Part shown: positions 1 to 3,922 of the stretch, in pieces | Layout of the letters: each line of letters begins with the position of its first letter | Numbering within the stretch: position 1 is the first letter of the stretch | Source of the DNA: Microcaldota archaeon | GTDB lineage: Archaea > Micrarchaeota > Micrarchaeia > Micrarchaeales > Micrarchaeaceae | Reading direction: 5' to 3' | NCBI GenBank assembly: GCA_021792115.1 | Contig: JAJYVI010000055.1 | Coordinates: forward strand, 1 to 6,127 | DNA: 6,127 bases | Made by a program: the position numbers and the translations under genes | Notes under the pieces: model-generated | Database searches by the model: none | The model's input: only the letters and a program-made list of their open reading frames with translations | Told to the model about the DNA's origin: nothing

Positions 1-1
1 C

Positions 2-877
2 AAAATAGAGCTAATAGAGAAGAAAAATTCTGATAGCTCCCTAAAAAACAATGCAAACAGCATAACCCAAATCTTTGAAAAATACAAAGATAACTTGGCA
101 AAAGGGTATGATATTCTTGGAAATATCGCAATAATAAAATCAGAATTAAATAAAAAAGAGGAGTTAGAGGTTGCCAATGAAATATTAAATTTTAACAAAC
201 AGATAACTACTGTTGTTGCGCAGATGGGTGCGGTTTCTGGAAAATACCGGTTGAGGAAGTTCCGTTATGTTTCAGGGATAAAAACCTTTATAAGCAATTA
301 CAGGGAGAGTGGTTGCCTATTCAAGTTTGACATTAGAAAGACTTTTTTTTCAAACCGGCTCTCATATGAAAGGGAAAGAATAAATAGTCAGGTCAAAGAA
401 AATGAAAATATCTGCGTAATGTTCGCAGGCGTAGGTCCCTTTGCAATTGAAATTGCAAAAAAGCATAAATCAACCCATATTGTTGCAATTGAGATGAATA
501 AAAATGCAGTAAAATATATGGAAGACAACATAATAATTAATAAAACGCCAAATATAAAGGCGGTGCTTGGTGATGTTCGAATCCAATCTAAAAACTATAA
601 AGGTTTTGCAGATAGAATAATAGTTCCTATGCCAAAATCTAGCATAGAATTTCTTGATCAAATTCTTGAAGTTTCAAAGAAAAAAGCAATAGTTCATATT
701 TACTTATTTGGAGATAAAGAGTCTGTATTTAATGAGACTAGGAGGGTGTTAAAGACTCATGCAAAAAATAATAATTACACTGTCAAAATTTTATTAGAAC
801 GAGTTGTGCGGCCGTATTCAAAGAATGAAATAGAAGTGGTTGTTGATTATAGAATAAATCGAAAACTGCTTGCATAA
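2..877 (+). CDS. trm5: tRNA (guanine(37)-N1)-methyltransferase Trm5, 5'-partial
   Basis: This enzyme transfers a methyl group from S-adenosylmethionine to N1 of G37, next to the anticodon, and so prevents +1 frameshifting; it acts on tRNA in the cytoplasm. The reading frame is open from base 2 with no stop, so the gene starts before the window; the TTG at 95 is an internal leucine, not a likely start. Visible coding is 291 residues against roughly 330-340 for archaeal Trm5, so most of the N-terminal D1 domain is missing. Signatures seen: YDILGNIAII (about 107-136), FFSNRLSYERERI (344-382), the SAM-binding MFAGVGPF loop (419-442), AIEMNKNAV after the second Rossmann strand, DRIIVPMPKSS (the NLPxx-type active-site loop, 614-643) and a C-terminal VVRPYSKNEIEVVVDYRI block. 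In the active-site loop P replaces the N of NLP. The related wyosine-pathway enzyme Taw2 is the main alternative but fits this loop less well. The gene ends in TAA and converges on htpX. Confidence 0.9.
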   Translation, partial: KIELIEKKNSDSSLKNNANSITQIFEKYKDNLAKGYDILGNIAIIKSELNKKEELEVANEILNFNKQITTVVAQMGAVSGKYRLRKFRYVSGIKTFISNYRESGCLFKFDIRKTFFSNRLSYERERINSQVKENENICVMFAGVGPFAIEIAKKHKSTHIVAIEMNKNAVKYMEDNIIINKTPNIKAVLGDVRIQSKNYKGFADRIIVPMPKSSIEFLDQILEVSKKKAIVHIYLFGDKESVFNETRRVLKTHAKNNNYTVKILLERVVRPYSKNEIEVVVDYRINRKLLA

Positions 878-886
878 TACTTATGC
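872..886. other. Inverted repeat over the trm5 stop codon
   Basis: GCATAA, three bases TAC, then TTATGC form a perfect 6-bp inverted repeat that includes the trm5 TAA stop and lies in the 22-bp gap between the converging trm5 and htpX genes. It could form a small hairpin in either transcript. No T-run follows on either strand right after it, so calling it a terminator is not justified; archaeal termination usually depends on T-rich tracts rather than hairpins. A chance AT-rich palindrome is quite possible. Confidence 0.3.
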
Positions 887-899
887 TATATTCTTCAAG

Positions 900-1880
900 T
901 CAATGCAATTGTTGCTTTATTTTTGCCATGTCAAGAATTCTGCGGTATGTTGGAGGATGGGTAGAATAGAGACTATTTAAAACCCCCCAGAAACTATGTT
1001 TTTGCTTTGATATCTCTGAGAAAATCATTGAGAAATCTGCTTCAGGAATCATGCTTTTTATTTCCTTATAATGCTCCTTTATTTCTTTCATGTCCCTTTG
1101 CACATTAAAAAAATCGATAATATAAAATGATTGTAGGCTTGTGCTTTGCTTATTTACATTATTTATATTGTGATAGCTTATCTTAAATAATGCAGATGCA
1201 AGATTTGCTGGTTTTTTTGTTGTTTTTGCTGAAAATTCATCAGCATATGATTCTCTTGAACGTGATAGAGAAAGCATAAGAAGTTGCGCAATCAGGTAAA
1301 CAAGGAATGCAATTATACCAAATATAATCAAGTAATCAACATTGTTATTTCTATTATTTCCCCCACCAAATAGGCTACTAAAGAATAAATTTTGTGCAAT
1401 AAGATATGCAAGCATTGGAATAAACGATATGAATGTTACAACCATCATATCATTATGCTTAAGATGACCAAGCTCATGCGCAATTACACCAGATAATTCA
1501 TTTCTATCAAGTATGGAAAGCAAGCCTTTATGTACTACAAGTGTTGCACTTTTTCGTGTTCTTCCAAATACAAATGCATTAGGCTCCTGAGAGGGCGAAA
1601 TTGCTATTTTAGGTACTATAACATTTGCTTCTTTTGCTAAATTTTTTACAATTTCATGTAATTCTGGGTATTCCGTATCCTTTATGTATTCAAGATGTGA
1701 TGAGAATTTTATTATTTCTGGAGATATTGCCCATTGAAATATAAAAAATAATACAGCAAAAATTAGTATGTAAGAAAATGAAACCCCAAAGAATAGCAAA
1801 ATGAAATAAATTATGCCGAAGCCTATAGCAAACATTAAGAATAATGTAAGATACATTTTTATTGTAAGATCAAATGACAC
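900..1880 (-). CDS. htpX: HtpX-type membrane zinc metalloprotease (peptidase family M48)
   Basis: HtpX is an integral membrane protease that degrades misfolded or damaged membrane proteins. The 326-residue product has the full family layout. Two N-terminal membrane helices lie at about 10-31 and 34-52. The NAFVFGRTRK segment is at 101-110. The catalytic motif HELGH is at 135-139 (zinc ligands H135 and H139, general base E136). Two more membrane helices follow at about 146-165 and 182-205. The third zinc ligand is probably E210 in SRSRESYADEFSA, and the THPPTYRRI C-terminal block is at 307-315. Length is slightly above the usual 280-300. The start is GTG at 1880; ATG at residue 9 is an alternative, but the GTG start keeps the short polar leader before helix 1 that family members have. 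No strong Shine-Dalgarno sequence is visible. The gene follows the DUF5518-like gene by 22 bp on the same strand, so the two are probably cotranscribed. The stop is TGA. Confidence 0.95.
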   Translation of the reverse strand: MSFDLTIKMYLTLFLMFAIGFGIIYFILLFFGVSFSYILIFAVLFFIFQWAISPEIIKFSSHLEYIKDTEYPELHEIVKNLAKEANVIVPKIAISPSQEPNAFVFGRTRKSATLVVHKGLLSILDRNELSGVIAHELGHLKHNDMMVVTFISFIPMLAYLIAQNLFFSSLFGGGNNRNNNVDYLIIFGIIAFLVYLIAQLLMLSLSRSRESYADEFSAKTTKKPANLASALFKISYHNINNVNKQSTSLQSFYIIDFFNVQRDMKEIKEHYKEIKSMIPEADFSMIFSEISKQKHSFWGVLNSLYSTHPPTYRRILDMAKIKQQLH

Positions 1881-1902
1881 ATAATCACAGGCATATTTTT
1901 AT

Positions 1903-2265
1903 TTAATATTTTGTTTTTTCTCTCAATGCACCACCGATGTAGCCGCATGTTGCTGATAAAAGGACAGATGTAAATCCTATTAAAATAATCATGTCATTAA
2001 GATCGATGGCAAACAAAGTAAGTAGAAGATGGAAGAGAGGCTGTAATAACAAAATAAGTGCAAAAATTACGACAATAGATCCTATCATTCCTGAGATTAA
2101 TCCAGAAAGCATACCATAAAATGCACCTTTTTTTGTAACAATACCTGCAATTAAACCTGATATAACTGGACCTATTACTGGGATCCATCCAAGGAATACC
2201 ATCACTATAAATCCAGACAGAACCCCGCGCAAAAGCATGTTACTTCTGTGCATTTTATGAATCAT
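1903..2265 (-). CDS. Small glycine-rich membrane protein, DUF5518-like
   Basis: This is a 120-residue, very hydrophobic protein of unknown function. A short basic N-terminus (MIHKMHRSNM) is followed by about four membrane segments near residues 11-27, 28-44, 48-75 and 92-113. The first three are rich in glycine with regular GxxxG-like spacing (GPVISGLIAGIV, GMLSGLISGMIG), and the C-terminus is short and charged. This repeated Gly pattern in a roughly 110-130-residue protein resembles the archaeal DUF5518 family from memory; I could not run a profile search. The start is ATG at 2265; ATG at residue 5 is also possible, and no clear Shine-Dalgarno sequence separates them. It sits 22 bp upstream of htpX on the same strand, and candidate TATA elements lie upstream of it, so it is probably the first gene of a two-gene transcript. 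A role alongside HtpX in the membrane is inference from position only. Confidence 0.75.
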   Translation of the reverse strand: MIHKMHRSNMLLRGVLSGFIVMVFLGWIPVIGPVISGLIAGIVTKKGAFYGMLSGLISGMIGSIVVIFALILLLQPLFHLLLTLFAIDLNDMIILIGFTSVLLSATCGYIGGALREKTKY

Positions 2266-2401
2266 TTTTCCATCCGCAAAAAGTTAGCATTTAAACTTTA
2301 ATTTAAGATGCAGATTAAATATAAAAATACTTTGCTTTTTTATTTTAACATTTTCGATTAATATCTAATTATAATTCTAAATTTTTACTACAAACAGTAA
2401 T
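2266..2401 (-). promoter_or_regulatory. AT-rich intergenic region with candidate archaeal promoter for the DUF5518-htpX pair
   Basis: This 136-bp gap separates the 3' end of the HAD gene from the start of the DUF5518-like gene. On the minus strand TTTATATTTA (plus positions 2316-2325) fits an archaeal TATA box and would put transcription start near 2295, leaving about 30 nt of leader. A second candidate, TTTAAA within 2289-2298, would start transcription at about 2267 and give a leaderless mRNA. The sequence alone does not choose between them. A short inverted repeat (TTACT, 6 nt, AGTAA; 2385-2400) lies just after the HAD stop; it is followed by A rather than T residues on the transcribed strand, so it is not a convincing terminator. 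I see no small ORF here. Confidence 0.4.
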
Positions 2402-2998
2402 CTATAATACGTTAATTCGCTCTAATTTAGATACCAAGTCTGTATAGCCCCTGAAAACTATACTATTTATTCCAACTTCGCGCGCGCCATTAACATTCTC
2501 AATTAAATCATCAATAAAAATAATTTCGTTGGGCATTAAGTTAGTTTTAGCAAGGACATACTGATAAATTTTTCTATCTGGCTTTGTCATATGAAGATAG
2601 CATGAAATAAATTTTTTATTAAATAATTTGTTATTTATTTTGAGCATTGTATTTGTTCTAAAATATCTGCTTCTATTCACATTAGTTAACATATAAATTT
2701 TGTAATTTTTAGAGAGGCTCTTAATTAATGATATCATTTGCCAATCGATAGTAGCATCAGTATCAAAAACATAGTTCCATGATTTTCTAGGTATTTTTAT
2801 TCCAATATTCTTTGAAATGGAATCAAGCAATACTCCTAATGTTATATCTCCTCTATCAAATTTGTTTATTAAAGGGATCATTATATTTGTTATTTTATTT
2901 TCATCTATGTTATATTTTTTTGAAAGGTATTCATAATATTTATTTTCATCAAAGCGTATTATAACTCCTCCCATATCAAATATTATTGCTTTTATCAC
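2402..2998 (-). CDS. HAD-superfamily hydrolase, subfamily IA, YihX-like
   Basis: This 198-residue soluble protein is probably a phosphatase acting on a small phosphorylated metabolite; the substrate cannot be told from sequence. The four HAD motifs are present in order: motif I IIFDMGGVI with nucleophile D8, motif II MLTN with T105, motif III K139 in MTKPDRKIYQYVL, and motif IV FIDDLIENVNGA with D163 and D164. A helical cap lies at about residues 16-85. At motif I position +2, where phosphatases usually have the acid-base Asp, there is G10. The same DxG pattern occurs in the E. coli glucose-1-phosphate phosphatase YihX (from memory), so loss of activity cannot be assumed. The start is GTG at 2998, supported by GGTG five bases upstream. 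The stop is TAG. The gene stands alone: it diverges from the tRNA gene and is separated from the next minus-strand gene by 136 bp. Confidence 0.88.
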   Translation of the reverse strand: MIKAIIFDMGGVIIRFDENKYYEYLSKKYNIDENKITNIMIPLINKFDRGDITLGVLLDSISKNIGIKIPRKSWNYVFDTDATIDWQMISLIKSLSKNYKIYMLTNVNRSRYFRTNTMLKINNKLFNKKFISCYLHMTKPDRKIYQYVLAKTNLMPNEIIFIDDLIENVNGAREVGINSIVFRGYTDLVSKLERINVL

Positions 2999-3008
2999 TT
3001 TTACACCA
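2999..3008 (-). promoter_or_regulatory. Shine-Dalgarno site for the HAD hydrolase gene
   Basis: On the minus strand GGTG (plus positions 3007-3004) lies five bases before the GTG start at 2998. It matches part of the archaeal GGAGGTGAT consensus and supports GTG as the true start, which also begins exactly at the conserved MIKAIIFD beta strand. It is the clearest ribosome-binding site in the window. Confidence 0.5.
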
Positions 3009-3010
3009 AT

Positions 3011-3044
3011 AATTTAATATTTGTTCAGCAATAAAATCATAAAT
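3011..3044 (+). promoter_or_regulatory. Candidate TATA (box A) region for the tRNA-Thr gene
   Basis: Two AT-rich candidates lie upstream of the tRNA. TTTAATATTT at 3013-3022 would start transcription near 3043 and give a leader of about 20 nt that contains the hairpin at 3049-3064. ATAAAATCATAAAT at 3031-3044 would start transcription at or very near the tRNA 5' end. The region is shared with the divergent HAD gene, so some of these bases may serve the other strand. Spacing, not a strong consensus, is the only support. Confidence 0.3.
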
Positions 3045-3048
3045 GCTA

Positions 3049-3064
3049 CAGTCGTTAGCGACTG
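3049..3064 (+). repeat. Perfect 6-bp hairpin abutting the tRNA 5' end
   Basis: CAGTCG, loop TTAG, CGACTG forms a perfect inverted repeat whose last base is G1 of the tRNA. It is clearly GC-richer than the surrounding intergenic DNA. An alternative pairing, GCTA (3045-3048) with TAGC (3056-3059), overlaps it and would be mutually exclusive. If transcription starts near 3043 it is a leader stem removed by RNase P; if it starts at the tRNA itself, the dyad is a DNA element between TATA box and start site. Confidence 0.45.
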
Positions 3065-3148
3065 CCCTGATAGCTCAATGGCAGAGCGCTTGTTTCGTAT
3101 TATTTATGGAAAAACAAGAGGTTGTGGGTTCAACTCCCATTCAGGGCT
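3064..3148 (+). tRNA. tRNA-Thr (anticodon CGU), with a 13-nt intron
   Basis: A full cloverleaf can be drawn. The acceptor stem GCCCTGA/TCAGGGC (3064-3070, 3141-3147) has 7 perfect pairs. The D stem is GCTC/GAGC with loop AATGGCA containing the invariant GG. The anticodon stem is CTTGT/ACAAG (3089-3093, 3114-3118). The variable region is AGGTT. The T stem GTGGG/CCCAT has loop TTCAACT (3129-3135). Removing 13 bases leaves the 7-base anticodon loop TTCGTAA, giving anticodon CGU (3096-3098), which reads the threonine codon ACG. U33 and A37 are correct, and A37 suits t6A modification. Discriminator U73 (3148), G1-C72 and C2-G71 agree with archaeal tRNA-Thr. CCA is not encoded and must be added. 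Mature length before CCA is 72 nt. The gene lies divergent from the HAD gene and convergent with the flavoprotein gene. Confidence 0.95.
3100..3112 (+). other. tRNA intron, 13 nt, at canonical position 37/38 with a bulge-helix-bulge splice site
   Basis: The intron TTATTTATGGAAA interrupts the anticodon loop between A37 and A38. Anticodon-loop bases 32-35 (UUCG) pair with intron bases 8-11 (UGGA) as U-A, U-G, C-G and G-U, giving the 4-bp central helix. The 3-nt bulges are U36-A37-U(i1) on the 5' side and A(i12)-A(i13)-A38 on the 3' side. Cleavage after A37 and after intron base 13 falls inside these bulges, as expected for the archaeal tRNA splicing endonuclease. The inner part is minimal: at most one U-A pair closing a 4-nt loop. 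At 13 nt it is near the lower end of the archaeal tRNA introns I know of. Confidence 0.88.
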
Positions 3149-3164
3149 CTTTCAATTAACTGGT

Positions 3165-3176
3165 GTTTATTTTATC
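3165..3176 (+). terminator. T-rich tract downstream of the tRNA, possible archaeal terminator
   Basis: GTTTATTTTATC follows the tRNA 3' end by about 17 nt and precedes the stop of the convergent flavoprotein gene. T-rich tracts without a hairpin commonly end archaeal transcripts, and a tRNA transcript needs to stop here to avoid running antisense into the next gene. The tract is interrupted by A residues, so the call is weak. Confidence 0.3.
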
Positions 3177-3187
3177 TCTGTATTTGC

Positions 3188-3922
3188 TCAGCCCCAAATG
3201 TCTGCGCTTATCTTCTCACTAGGTATATTGCAACTGATTGAGATGTTTTTCATTGCTTTTGCGAATTCCAAAGGTCCACATATATAGGTCATTCTTTCAT
3301 TGCACTCAGGCATATATTTTTCTATCATTTCTTTTGTTATACGTCCATGCTCTCCATTCCATGATGTATCCTCTCTAGTCACTGTTATTATTGTTTTCAA
3401 ATTTACTAATTTTTCCATTTCTTGTAGTTCTGATCTAGCTATTATCTCATTTGAAAATCTAACACTATAAAATAATATTACATCTACATCAAGTTTGCGT
3501 GTTATTATGTATCTTAACATGGAAATAAATGGCGCAATGCCAGTTCCACCAGCAATAAACATTAACTTTTTGTTTTCGCCAGGAATAAATTTGAATTGTC
3601 CATAAGGACCAGTTATATAATATATATCTCCAACCTTTGCAAGTGCAATTTTTGAAGTAAATCGTCCATTTATAAGATGTATATAAAAATCCAATGTTTC
3701 AGAGTTCGGTTCAGATGCTATAGAAAAAGCACGTGCTATCTCTTGCGTCTGATCCTTATATTTAATCATTACAAACATGCCAGGATCAAAATCAAGTTTT
3801 GTATTATCAAGTGCGCGAAACTTGTATAACTTTACATCAGGAGATTCCTCTATTATTTCTGCCACTTTATATTCTTTATTATTTATTTTAGGTTGTTCGG
3901 TCACAGTATCATTTTTATTCAT
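3188..3922 (-). CDS. Ferredoxin-NADP reductase-like FAD/NAD(P)-binding oxidoreductase
   Basis: This 244-residue soluble flavoprotein of the FNR superfamily should move electrons between NAD(P)H, bound FAD and an unidentified partner. The N-terminal FAD-binding beta barrel (about 14-115) carries RAFS at 64-67 (the family RxYS flavin motif) and GPYGQF at 105-110. The NAD(P)-binding Rossmann domain carries IAGGTGIAPF at 123-132 and YICGPLEFAKAM at 213-224. It ends in ISADIWG, in the region where FNR enzymes stack an aromatic residue near the flavin. Only three scattered cysteines (207, 215, 231) are present, so there is no 2Fe-2S domain and it is not a PyrK-type subunit or phthalate dioxygenase reductase. 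ATG at 3922 lies inside the 3' end of valS with an 8-nt overlap, and no Shine-Dalgarno sequence sits at normal spacing, which suggests translation coupled to valS. GTG at residue 7 is a weaker alternative start. The stop is TGA. Confidence 0.88.
   Translation of the reverse strand: MNKNDTVTEQPKINNKEYKVAEIIEESPDVKLYKFRALDNTKLDFDPGMFVMIKYKDQTQEIARAFSIASEPNSETLDFYIHLINGRFTSKIALAKVGDIYYITGPYGQFKFIPGENKKLMFIAGGTGIAPFISMLRYIITRKLDVDVILFYSVRFSNEIIARSELQEMEKLVNLKTIITVTREDTSWNGEHGRITKEMIEKYMPECNERMTYICGPLEFAKAMKNISISCNIPSEKISADIWG

Noticed and set aside
343..350. Run of eight T residues in trm5 as a possible frameshift site
   Set aside because: The conserved FFSNRLSYERERI motif reads in one frame across and after the run, so there is no sign of a frameshift or sequencing error.
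470..661. Minus-strand ORF inside trm5
   Set aside because: It is antisense to a strongly conserved coding region and its product is low-complexity with no family features.
95..877. TTG at 95 as the start of the methyltransferase gene
   Set aside because: The frame is open upstream to base 2, the remaining 260 residues would be too short for Trm5, and the TTG falls inside a region continuous with the protein. The gene is cut by the window edge.
1997..2188. Second minus-strand ORF inside the DUF5518-like gene
   Set aside because: It overlaps a plausible membrane protein in another frame, and its translation lacks coherent hydrophobic segments.
3094..3113. Reading the tRNA as having an oversized anticodon loop or a pseudo-tRNA
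   Set aside because: A 13-nt intron at 37/38 restores a 7-base loop with U33 and A37 and forms a bulge-helix-bulge, so a degraded gene is not needed to explain it.
3021..3287. Plus-strand 88-codon ORF over the tRNA region
   Set aside because: It runs straight through the tRNA-Thr gene and into the flavoprotein gene on the other strand, with no recognisable protein features.
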